Assembly: GCA_964388085.1 (NCBI GenBank)
Contig: CAYLZW010000048.1
Coordinates: 1-27,335 of the forward strand
DNA: 27,335 nt
Reading direction: 5' to 3'
Source of the DNA: CAYLZW01 sp964388085
GTDB lineage: Bacteria > Myxococcota > UBA727 > CAYLZW01
Notes under the pieces: generated by a model
Database searches by the model: none
What the model was told of the DNA's origin: nothing
The model's input: the letters and a program-made list of their open reading frames with translations, nothing else
Made by a program: the position numbers and the translations under genes
Shown: positions 16,411 to 26,211 of the stretch, one piece after another
Layout: every line of letters starts with the position of its first letter
Position numbering within the stretch: the stretch's first letter is position 1

Positions 16411-19152
16411 TCAGGGACAGATCTCGGCGTCGCCCATCGTGCACGCGCTCACCTGCCAGCGCTCCGGCGTGCCGGTGGCGAACAGCGGCGTCACCTGCAG
16501 CGTGTCGACGGCGAGCTGCCCGGCCCCGACGTCGAGGGTGCGGTAGCTCGTCAGCAGCCCGACGGACCCGCCCCGCTCGAACACGAGCGGCGTGTCCCCG
16601 ATGACCTCGCCCCCGTCGTCGAGGCGGAGCTCCGACGCCGTGATGAGCAGCCAGCCGCCGTAATCGATGGTCGGCATCGTCGCCAGGGTGGGGCTCATGA
16701 CCCACACCTGGTGGCCGAGGCCCGCCGCGACGGACCAGCTCGCGACGTCGACGTCGGCACGCAGTTGCAGCTCGCCCTTTTGCAGGACCCCCGTCAGCTC
16801 CGGCGCCTGCAGCCGCCCCTCGATGACGACGGTGGCGGGTCGTGTCTGCATGCGCAGCTCGAGCGGAGCGTCGAGCTGCGCGTCGCCCTTCACCGTGAGC
16901 CGATGATGGCCGAGGTCGAACCCGCAGGGCTCCCCAGGCGCGGCCGACGACGACGTGAGCAGCGCCTCGAGGCGCAGATCGCCGAGCAGCGAGACCATGC
17001 CCTCGACGCAGCCGAGGCGCTCGACCCGGCCGGCGACCTCGCCGCCGCCCGCCACCTCGGCGACGCCCGATCCGGTACGCAGCTCGCCGCCCACGACGAG
17101 GCGGCGCGTGGCCCGCAGCGTGCGCCCGTTCGTGTCGAGCACCCCGCCGGTCGCGATCCACAGGTCGAAGACGTGCAGCGCCGGGCCTCCCGCGGCGGCG
17201 GTGTGCGGCTGCTCGCTCGCCGGCACGAACACCGAGTCGGCCGACGACGGCAGGCGCCCGAGGGACCAGCTCGCGGGGTCGTCCCACAAGGAGCCGACGA
17301 GGACGTTCATCTCGAGCGTGTCGACCGCCCAGACGTCGGCGCAGGCGGCCGTGACGATGTCGCCGGCGCCGGTGTCGCGGACGACGTCGAGGCTCACCTC
17401 GTCGTGTCCGTCGACCCCCGACGGGAGGAACGTCGCGGTGCCGGTGCTCGCGAGCGTGAGCGCGCCGGTGCGGAGCACGACGGTGCTCTCGCCGAACCGC
17501 GCGCCGTCGACCTGCAGCGCGCCGCTCGCGGGGAGCGGCGGATCGGCGCTCGCCACGAGCACGCTGTGCTCGACCAGGTCGTTGCCGTACTCCATCCAGC
17601 CTTCCGGACACTCGTTGGCGGGGCCGGCGTCGACCTCGTCGGGCGGCGCGACACCCGCGTCGATCACCGGCTCGGGCGCGGGCTCGATGACGGCGTCGCA
17701 GGTGACGAAGCCGGGGACCTCGACGCGAGCGCCGATGAAGCAGCGGCGCGCGCGCAGCTCTCCGGACGGCCCGGGCAGCACGCTCATGGAGGGGCGCAGG
17801 ATGACGGTGTCCACCTCGACGGTGTGGCCCTCCTTGACGCCGAGGCCGCCGAGGACGCTGAGCGCTCCGTCGATGTGCGCGTCGCTGTCGAAGCGCACCC
17901 GAGCCTCGCGCCCGATGACCGCGTCCAAGAAGCGGAACGCGCTCGGTGCCGCGAGGCGCACGCGCTGGTCCTCCCCGGGGGCTGTGCCGGCCCCGCTGAA
18001 CAGCGCGCGCCAACGTAGGCCCGCCGTCGACGAAGGGTGCGTGACGTCGAGATCACCGCCGACGACGAGCAGCCCGCTCTCGAAGCGGCTCGGGCCGCCC
18101 GTCAAACGGACATCCCCCGCGACCGAGAGGACCGCGCTCGGAGAGATCATCCACAGCGCCACCTCGCCCTCTTGCGTGAGCGCGCCATCGACGACGAGCG
18201 AGCGGATCTGCAGCGGGCCCTTGGCGCGTCGCAGGATGACGTCACCGCGCGCGTGCACCGGCCCCTCGAGCAACACGTCCGTCTCCACGACGAGCGAAGG
18301 CAGCTCGCCGGCCAGGGTGACCTCGGTGCCGAAGCCTTGCGCGGAGGCGACCTGAACCGTCCCATGGGCGAGCGGCGCGCCGGAGAGGAGGCGGGTGCCC
18401 CTCACGATCAAGGTGGCGGGATCGTCCGCGCTGCCGAGGGAGACCTGCGCGGCCGCGAACGACAGCCAACCGTTCACCTCGTGAGACGCCCCCGGCGCGA
18501 GCTGCAGCGGCCCCGGCTCTGCCGGCCCGATCAGCACCGTCGTCGCCGCGTCAGGGACACCCTCGGGCTGCCAGCCGCCGGCGACGTCGAATCGCTCGGT
18601 GTCCTGACCGCGCCAGAGCCTCACCTGCGAGGACGGGGGCTGCGTGACGACGTACGCGAGCGCCGCCGCCTGGGTCACCGCGGGGGGCTGCCGATCGTCG
18701 AGCACCTCGAACTGGAAGCGCCCGCTCGTGTCCGTCGTCGGCTGCGGCTCCGCGAGCGTGAACGTGTAGCGACCGTCCGCCTCCAACACGAGCGTGCCGA
18801 GCTCGCTCACGATCGTCTCGGCTCGAAAGGACGTGCCGTCACCGTCGGGATCGCGCGCACGAAAACGGCCGCTGACCGGCGACGCGTCCGCCTCCAAGGC
18901 CTCCGTCGGCACCAGGATGAGCGCGCTCTCGACGATGGGCGCATGGTTCGGCAACGCCGGCACGCCGCTCGGCTGCGGCAGGCAGACGTGCGGCTCGACC
19001 TCGAGCTCGCAATAGAAGGCGGCCTCGTCGCCGCAGTCGGCGTGCGCGGCGCACGCGCGGCCGACGACGGGCGCCTCTAGTGTGCACCCGGCGACGAGGA
19101 CGACCGCCGTCAGGCAAACGCAAGACAGCTCAGCGAACGCGACGCGCGCCAT
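16411..19152 (-). CDS. Large beta-rich surface lipoprotein
   Basis: A 913-residue protein. The signal peptide ends in VVLVAGC, a good lipobox with C23. A Cys-containing stretch follows (C34, C40, C48, C57), then a cadherin/VCBS-like segment (about 68-170) with RARDPDGDG and DGRYTFTL. Two long regions of short beta strands follow, each opened by a W...W.P...PD/AD motif: WRGQDTERFDVAGGWQPEGVPDAATTVLIG-type at about 180-208 and WDDPASWSLGRLPSSADSVFVP-type at about 623-644. They carry repeated VEGD/VVGGDL/VKGDAQL strands that look like a beta-helix or solenoid. A DAG-rich linker (about 495-515) joins them. No catalytic motif is evident; an adhesin or surface-structural role is an inference. Start: ATG with GGGGAGG upstream. 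Converges with the twin-CX3C kinase and diverges from the exported protein at 19353. Confidence 0.82.
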   Translation of the reverse strand: MARVAFAELSCVCLTAVVLVAGCTLEAPVVGRACAAHADCGDEAAFYCELEVEPHVCLPQPSGVPALPNHAPIVESALILVPTEALEADASPVSGRFRARDPDGDGTSFRAETIVSELGTLVLEADGRYTFTLAEPQPTTDTSGRFQFEVLDDRQPPAVTQAAALAYVVTQPPSSQVRLWRGQDTERFDVAGGWQPEGVPDAATTVLIGPAEPGPLQLAPGASHEVNGWLSFAAAQVSLGSADDPATLIVRGTRLLSGAPLAHGTVQVASAQGFGTEVTLAGELPSLVVETDVLLEGPVHARGDVILRRAKGPLQIRSLVVDGALTQEGEVALWMISPSAVLSVAGDVRLTGGPSRFESGLLVVGGDLDVTHPSSTAGLRWRALFSGAGTAPGEDQRVRLAAPSAFRFLDAVIGREARVRFDSDAHIDGALSVLGGLGVKEGHTVEVDTVILRPSMSVLPGPSGELRARRCFIGARVEVPGFVTCDAVIEPAPEPVIDAGVAPPDEVDAGPANECPEGWMEYGNDLVEHSVLVASADPPLPASGALQVDGARFGESTVVLRTGALTLASTGTATFLPSGVDGHDEVSLDVVRDTGAGDIVTAACADVWAVDTLEMNVLVGSLWDDPASWSLGRLPSSADSVFVPASEQPHTAAAGGPALHVFDLWIATGGVLDTNGRTLRATRRLVVGGELRTGSGVAEVAGGGEVAGRVERLGCVEGMVSLLGDLRLEALLTSSSAAPGEPCGFDLGHHRLTVKGDAQLDAPLELRMQTRPATVVIEGRLQAPELTGVLQKGELQLRADVDVASWSVAAGLGHQVWVMSPTLATMPTIDYGGWLLITASELRLDDGGEVIGDTPLVFERGGSVGLLTSYRTLDVGAGQLAVDTLQVTPLFATGTPERWQVSACTMGDAEICP

Positions 19153-19352
19153 GCGCCTCCCCTCGAGTACACGCGCTCGATGCTAGGTGGCCCTCAGCGG
19201 GAAGCGCCACTCACCGCGTGGCTCGGTCTCACCCTGGGCGGTGACGCGTCTCACGCCGCGCGGCCACGCAGTGTCGGCCCTCGGCGCGCTGCCGGTGTCC
19301 TGCAGGTGGCTTCCGAGGCGGGCCCGGGTCCGATTGCTGTAACGTCCGCGCG

Positions 19353-20219
19353 GTGCGGGTCGCGTTGCTCCTCCTCGTCGTTTCGCTGCTGTGCGCCGCG
19401 CCTCGGTCGGCGAGCGCGAGCGTGTGGCTCGCGGAATTCTCCGCCGGGGGGCTGACGCAAGAGGAGGGCGGCGAGCTGCGTGCGCAGGTGTGGTCCGAGC
19501 TCGCCGCCATCGGCGCCTCTGACGTCGGCCAGGCAACGGACGCGGCGTGCGCGGAGCGGGAAGCCTGCCTCGCCGAGCGCCACGTCGAGCTCGGCGCGGA
19601 CGCGGCGCTCGTGCTGCACCTCCTTCGCGCCGGGCCGCTGTTGCAGATCTCCACGACCGTGATCCAAGCGCGCGAAGCGCCTTGGCGCGAGGAGCGGCTC
19701 CTACAGACCAAGGACCTCGAGGCCGGTGGCGCACTCCTCTCGGAGGCGCTCTTGCGACGGCTTCGCGAGGCCGCGGCTCACACACCGGAGGCGAGCGCCG
19801 CGGCGGTCGGGGAGGAGCCGGGCCCTCCGCCCGACGACGACACGCCTCCGGCCGCCGTGCCGTTGCCCTCTGCGCTCCAGGGGGTGGGCGCCGCGGCACC
19901 CACGACAGCCGACGTCGGCTCCGCGGCGTCGTCGCAGCCGCCTCCGCCGACGGCCGGCGACGAGGGAGGCGTGCCCCTGCTCGGCATCGCGGGTCTGGGG
20001 CTCGCAGGCGCGGGTTTGGCGATCGCCGCGATCGGCGGCGCGATCGCCGTGGGCGGTAACGAGGTCCTGCTCGACCCGGCGTCGGCCGCCGACGAGAAAG
20101 CGCGGGCGACCGTCTATGGACCGGCCGCCATCGGCGCTGCCGCCATCGGCGCCGTCCTCGCCGTGTCCGGGGCCGCGCTCGCCGTCGTCGGGCTCGTGCC
20201 TCAGCCCTCGACGCGGTAG
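19353..20219 (+). CDS. Exported protein with two C-terminal hydrophobic segments
   Basis: A 288-residue protein of unknown function. A signal peptide (about 1-22, MRVALLLLVVSLL, cleavage near SASA) precedes an alpha/beta region (about 24-140). It contains AACAEREACLAERHVELGADAALVLHLLRAGPLLQISTTVI, close in layout to the Cys/LG/VxxG segment of the PEGA protein at 13345-14448 (seen by eye). A Pro/Ala/Glu-rich linker (about 145-205) leads to two hydrophobic segments (about 207-233 and 255-283). Start: GTG at 19353, which sits right before the signal peptide; ribosome site weak, so leaderless initiation is possible. The 3' end overlaps the end of the convergent sigma-54 activator gene by 19 bases. 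A function in sensing or envelope anchoring cannot be shown. Confidence 0.72.
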   Translation: MRVALLLLVVSLLCAAPRSASASVWLAEFSAGGLTQEEGGELRAQVWSELAAIGASDVGQATDAACAEREACLAERHVELGADAALVLHLLRAGPLLQISTTVIQAREAPWREERLLQTKDLEAGGALLSEALLRRLREAAAHTPEASAAAVGEEPGPPPDDDTPPAAVPLPSALQGVGAAAPTTADVGSAASSQPPPPTAGDEGGVPLLGIAGLGLAGAGLAIAAIGGAIAVGGNEVLLDPASAADEKARATVYGPAAIGAAAIGAVLAVSGAALAVVGLVPQPSTR

Positions 20220-21556
20220 CTCGCCGCGTCGAGGCCGTAGCGCTCGAGCCAACGGTAGATCTGCTTGCGCGAGCGGCCGGTGTCGCGGGCGATGTCGGCG
20301 ATTACGCCCTTGTGCGCTTCGAGCAGCTTCACGACCTCGTCGCGCTCGGGGATCTGCCCGGCCTCGGGGACGCTCCCCTCGTCGACCGCGCGGCCACCGA
20401 CGACGGCAGGGAGCGCCTCCGCCGGCGGCGGCACGAGGCGGCTCGCGACGAGCTCGAGCTCGAGCTGCGCGGCGCCCTGCCCGCGCACCTTCAGCTCGGT
20501 GGCGACCTTGAAGAGCTCGCGCACGTTGAACGGCCAGGGGTACACGAGCAGCGCGTGGGCGAGCTCCGCGCTCGGCTCCGCGGCACAGTCGCCGAGGGCG
20601 AAGCGAAGGAGCGCGAGCACGTCCTCGCGCCGGTCGCGCAGCGGGGGGATGTCGATGGGGATCTCGGCCACGCGCGCGTACAGGTCGCCGCGGAAGCGTC
20701 CGGCCTTCACCTCGCCGGAGAGCGCGCGGTTGGTGGCCGCCACGACGCGCACGTCGACCGGCACCGGCTCCCGTCCGCCCACGGGCGCGACGCGTTTGTC
20801 GTCGAGCACGCGCAAGAGCTTCGGCTGCAGCGCCGGCGGCAGCTCGCCGAGCTCGTCGAGAAACAGCGTGCCGCCGCGCGCCTGCTGGAAGAAGCCTTCG
20901 TGATCGGCGCGCGCGCTCGTGAACGCCCCGGCGCGGTGTCCGAACAGCTGGCTCTCGGCGAGGCCCTCGGGGATGGCGCCGCAATTCACCGCGACGAACG
21001 GCCCTTTGCGGCGGCTCCTCTCGTGCAGCGCGCGCGCGACCACCTCCTTGCCGACGCCCGTCTCCCCGAGCAGCAGCACGGTCGCCGTCGTCGGCCCCAC
21101 CAGGCCGACCTGCGCGCGCAGGCTCGCCAGCGCTTCCGAGACGCCCACCAGCGGATCTCCCCGCGGCGCCGCCGGCACGAAGGGCGGCTGCCGCCGAAAC
21201 ACGAACAGGCTCTCGCCCACGAGGAGGACGTCCCCGTCACAGAGCTCCTGTCGCTCCACGCGGACGCCGCCGACGAGCGTGCCGTGCCGGCTGTGGTTCG
21301 TCAGCACCACCCTGCCCTTCACCCCGATCTCGAGCTCGACGTGCATCCGCGACACACGCGGATCCAACAGCTTGATGTCGTCCGCGCCCTCTACCGCGCG
21401 GCCGATCCTGACGACGCCAGCCTGCAGCACAAACAGGCGGTCGACGCTGCCCGGCTTGCCACCGTCGTACACCTGGCGCAGCGCGGGGACGCGAATGGGC
21501 TCCCGGCGCGTGCTGCGCGGGTCCATGGTCTCGGCGTCTTCGAGGAGGTCGCTCAC
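20201..21556 (-). CDS. FHA-domain sigma-54 activator with GAFTSA loop
   Basis: A 451-residue regulator. An FHA domain (about 43-125) has GVVRIGRAVEGADD, SRMH (69-72) and NHSRHGTLV, the phospho-threonine-binding pattern. The AAA+ domain (about 135-350) has Walker A GETGVGKE, Walker B TLFLDELGE (230-238) and WPFNVREL (341-348, normally WPGNVREL). The sigma-54 contact loop is GAFTSA (210-215), where GAFTGA is the norm. The C-terminal helix-turn-helix is GVIADIARDTGRSRKQIYRWLERYG (about 417-441). There is no receiver domain, so input is expected through FHA recognition of a kinase-phosphorylated protein. Start: GTG at 21556, chosen as the longest start; ATG at 21526 is nearly as likely. Convergent with the exported protein (19-base overlap) and divergent from boxD, 152 bases apart. 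Confidence 0.92.
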   Translation of the reverse strand: MSDLLEDAETMDPRSTRREPIRVPALRQVYDGGKPGSVDRLFVLQAGVVRIGRAVEGADDIKLLDPRVSRMHVELEIGVKGRVVLTNHSRHGTLVGGVRVERQELCDGDVLLVGESLFVFRRQPPFVPAAPRGDPLVGVSEALASLRAQVGLVGPTTATVLLLGETGVGKEVVARALHERSRRKGPFVAVNCGAIPEGLAESQLFGHRAGAFTSARADHEGFFQQARGGTLFLDELGELPPALQPKLLRVLDDKRVAPVGGREPVPVDVRVVAATNRALSGEVKAGRFRGDLYARVAEIPIDIPPLRDRREDVLALLRFALGDCAAEPSAELAHALLVYPWPFNVRELFKVATELKVRGQGAAQLELELVASRLVPPPAEALPAVVGGRAVDEGSVPEAGQIPERDEVVKLLEAHKGVIADIARDTGRSRKQIYRWLERYGLDAASYRVEG

Positions 21557-21708
21557 GAGCTCGGAGGGTACCGAAACGCACGGGGCAGGGGGTGCCGCGG
21601 GCGCGAAAGGGGACGTCGGAGGCCTGCCGACCTGTTGCCCTCGCCCGCCCCGGATGGAAGACCCACGAGGCGTGTGACGCTGCGACGTCGAACGAGAGGG
21701 AGCGCTGA

Positions 21709-23271
<1,563 letters not shown>

Positions 23272-23276
23272 GGCTC

Positions 23277-26183
23277 TCACCCGTCGGTGGCGAGGGCGCT
23301 CACCCGCTGCGCCATCGTGGTCGCGAGCGTGCGATAGATGCCTCGCGCGGCGACCTCGTGCGTGTCGAGCCAACGCTGCAGGCGCGCGCGCTCGAGGAAG
23401 ATCGTGACCGTGTCTGCCGTCGCCGAGACGCGCGACGCGGTGCCTCCACCGACGAGGAGCGTCACCTCCCCAACCGTATCGCCGGCGGCGAGCGCTCGAC
23501 GCCCCGCGCTGAGCGCGCCCTCGACGATCACGTACAGGCCGCCGACGATGGCGCCCTGCTCGACGACGACATCGCCCGCCGCGAACGGCCGTCGCTCGGC
23601 GAGCGCGAGCAGATCCTTCATCTCGGAGAGCGACAGCGACGAGAACAGCGGCATGTCCTTGAGGCGCGCATAGGCGAGCGGACCGGCGCGCTCCTCGAAG
23701 GCGCCCTCGGGGAGCGCCTCCATGGCGTCGTCCGGGAGCTCCTGCACGAAGGCCTCGGCGTCGAGCGTGTTCACCGACGTGCCGACCTCCCGCAGCCACT
23801 CGCGGATGCGCTCGGCGTCCTCGGGGCGCCCCATGGCGACATACACCTGCGACAGCGCCGCCCCGAGCTGCGCGCTCGTGTGGTTGTCGTTCCAGGCGGC
23901 CAGGGTGTCGGACAAGAGCTGCGCGGCCTCTTCATAGCGCTTCGACGACACCATCAGCGCGGACAAGCGCAGGGACGCGGGCACGCGGCTCTCGTCGTGC
24001 AACGGGACGCGGCGCAGCACCGCCACCTCGGCCGCGTGGTCCCCGTGCGTTCGGAACGCCTGCGCGGCCTCCCAATAGCGGCCGAAGCGGACGAGCAGCG
24101 CCGCGCGCTCGGCCTCGAGCCCAGCGTCGTCGAAGCAGGCGAGCGCGCGCTCGACCTCTCCCGCGCGCTCGAACGCCTGCGCCGCGAGCACAGGCTCACC
24201 GGCCTGCCGGTACGCGGCGCCCGCCGACGCGAAGTCACCGGCCTTCTCGAACAGCGGCGCTGCCTCGTCGTGTCGCTCGGCGAGCTCATAAGCGCGCGCG
24301 GCGTTCACGAAGTCGCGCGCTCGCTCGAGCACGCGGGCGAGGTTCAAGCGCACCGAGCCGGGCGCGGCCTCGGCCCACTCGAGCAGCGTAGGCCCGAGCC
24401 GCCCGTCGTCCTCCTCGTACAGCGCCGCGGCGTCGTCGAGGTGCATGCCGGTCTTCAGCGCCTCGAGCACCGCGGGCAAGCGCGAGGACTCGAGCACGCT
24501 GCCGCTGTCGTCGAAGGGGTTCTTTCCGCGCGCCGCCGCCACCGGCGGAGGAGGGGCGGCCATGGCCGGACGGATGGCCGGCGCCGCGGACGGCAGCGTC
24601 GACGACGAAGCGCCGGGCGCAGCGGGCTGGCGGCCGGACACCTCGCTCTGGCGCCAGCGCCGCGCGAGCGTGCTGACGATCTGCGCCATCCACGAGTCGT
24701 GGCTCAAGCGATCCTGGACGGTCTCGCGCGTGACCACCTGCACGGTCAGCGGCGACGCGGCGCGCACGCTGGCGATGCGCGGTGACGACGTCAGGATCGC
24801 CGTCTCGCCGAACACGTCGCCCGGCGCCATGGTCGCGAGCAGCACCTCCCCCTCGGCGCCGTTTCTGTACACCTCCGCCGTGCCGCCGGTGATGATGTAC
24901 GCCGCGTCCCCCTCCTCGCCCTCGCGCACGATGACGTCGCCGGGCGCATAGGTGCGGGACTCGAACCACCAGCCGCCGCGCAGGAAGCTCTCGAGGTCCT
25001 CCTTCAGCTCGCGCACGGACTGGTAGCGCTTGTGCAGGTCCTCCTCGAGCGCGCGCTTGACGATCTGCTTGAGCGCCGGCGGCATGCGGCGGTGCGGCGC
25101 GCGCTGCTCGGGCGGCTCGATGTCACAAGCCTGCGCCTTCAGCAGCTTCTCCTGCGAGCTCTTGCCGCGGTACGGCGCCGTGCCCGTCAGGATGAAGTAG
25201 AGGATGGCGCCGATGGCGAACACGTCCGTGCGCTCGTCGATGTCGGCGATGCGTCCCTGCGCCTGCTCGGGCGCCATGTAGCTCGGCGTACCGACGACGG
25301 TGCCCTGGCGATCCGCGAGCCAGCCGCGCTCGCCGTCGACCTCGACGAGGTCCTCGTCCGGACCGATGCCGTCACGGCCCGGCTTGCCGAGCACGTGCGC
25401 GATGCCCCAGTCCATGACGTAGACCTGCCCGTAGCCGCCGACCATGACGTTGTCGGGCTTCAGGTCCCGGTGCACGACGCCACGCGCGTGCGCGAAGGAG
25501 ACCGCATCACAGATGCGCAGGACGATTTGCAACACGCGGTGCAGCTCGCTCGCCTTGTGGAGCTGCGCCTTCTCGCAGACGCGCGCGAGCGTGTCGCCGC
25601 GGACGAGGTGCATCGTGAAGAAAGGCGCGCCCCCGTCGACCGCGCCGGCCTCGTGCACCGAGACGATGTTCGGGTGCGCGAGCTGCGCCGTCACCTGCCC
25701 CTCTTGCAGGAAGCGCACATGTGCGCGCACGTCGTCGGTCTCGAGCACCTTCATCGCCACCCGCCGACGAAAGCGACGATCGAGCACGCGGTGGATGCTG
25801 CCGAAGCCGCCACGCGCGAACACGCCGAGATCGTCCAGGTGCCCGCGCGACGTCGAGGATGGCGACGTCGACGCGGCGCTCGAAGCCCCTCGCGGCGAGC
25901 CTCTTGCGAAGGTGGCGGTCTCGTTCAGCGCCGCGGCGGTGGGCTCGCTCGCTGACGGCGGCGCCAACACCGAGGACGGCGGCTTTGTCATGGCTGGCGA
26001 CGAGGATGACCCAGCTTGCAGGTCCTCGGCCGTGACGTCACTGACGCTCGCGCCCTCGCCGGAGCGGTCGCCGAATGGATCCTTCAGCGACCAGCCGGGC
26101 GGCGCGAACGGGTCATCGAGATCGAGATCTTTCGTCTCGACCCGCGGCACGCGCCCCGTGGTCTTCTTGCGCTCGTCGCTCAT
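23277..26183 (-). CDS. Soluble Ser/Thr kinase with two cNMP-binding-like domains and helical repeats
   Basis: A 968-residue protein without a membrane helix. After a Ser/Pro/Asp-rich N terminus comes a kinase (about 115-400): glycine-loop ARGGFGSI, K145 (VAMK), HRDLKPDN (238-245), DWG (258-260, a common bacterial variant of DFG), an acidic activation-loop insert (about 268-295) and APE (304-306). A first cNMP-binding domain (about 410-495) has GDVIVREGEEGDAAYII and FGETAILTSSPRIASVRA with the Arg (R469) expected to hold the phosphate. A helical repeat region follows (about 575-800; AARAYELAERHDEAAPLFEKAGD, TPR-like). A second domain (about 845-945) has the same fold pattern, but the key Arg is missing from its VGEVTLLVGGGTASRVSA stretch. 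Start: ATG at 26183, 28 bases after the acyl-CoA dehydrogenase stop, so co-transcription is possible. Confidence 0.92.
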   Translation of the reverse strand: MSDERKKTTGRVPRVETKDLDLDDPFAPPGWSLKDPFGDRSGEGASVSDVTAEDLQAGSSSSPAMTKPPSSVLAPPSASEPTAAALNETATFARGSPRGASSAASTSPSSTSRGHLDDLGVFARGGFGSIHRVLDRRFRRRVAMKVLETDDVRAHVRFLQEGQVTAQLAHPNIVSVHEAGAVDGGAPFFTMHLVRGDTLARVCEKAQLHKASELHRVLQIVLRICDAVSFAHARGVVHRDLKPDNVMVGGYGQVYVMDWGIAHVLGKPGRDGIGPDEDLVEVDGERGWLADRQGTVVGTPSYMAPEQAQGRIADIDERTDVFAIGAILYFILTGTAPYRGKSSQEKLLKAQACDIEPPEQRAPHRRMPPALKQIVKRALEEDLHKRYQSVRELKEDLESFLRGGWWFESRTYAPGDVIVREGEEGDAAYIITGGTAEVYRNGAEGEVLLATMAPGDVFGETAILTSSPRIASVRAASPLTVQVVTRETVQDRLSHDSWMAQIVSTLARRWRQSEVSGRQPAAPGASSSTLPSAAPAIRPAMAAPPPPVAAARGKNPFDDSGSVLESSRLPAVLEALKTGMHLDDAAALYEEDDGRLGPTLLEWAEAAPGSVRLNLARVLERARDFVNAARAYELAERHDEAAPLFEKAGDFASAGAAYRQAGEPVLAAQAFERAGEVERALACFDDAGLEAERAALLVRFGRYWEAAQAFRTHGDHAAEVAVLRRVPLHDESRVPASLRLSALMVSSKRYEEAAQLLSDTLAAWNDNHTSAQLGAALSQVYVAMGRPEDAERIREWLREVGTSVNTLDAEAFVQELPDDAMEALPEGAFEERAGPLAYARLKDMPLFSSLSLSEMKDLLALAERRPFAAGDVVVEQGAIVGGLYVIVEGALSAGRRALAAGDTVGEVTLLVGGGTASRVSATADTVTIFLERARLQRWLDTHEVAARGIYRTLATTMAQRVSALATDG

Positions 26184-26211
26184 CGATCGAGGCTCGTCCT
26201 AGCTGCGGGCC

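Noticed and set aside
15962..18013. A 683-codon minus-strand open frame over the kinase tail and lipoprotein
   Set aside because: Arg/Ala/Gly-rich composition without motifs; it overlaps a clear lipoprotein gene in another frame.
19183..19899. Minus-strand frame in the gap and over the exported protein
   Set aside because: Arg/Pro-rich, no ribosome site, overlaps a gene with a clear signal peptide.
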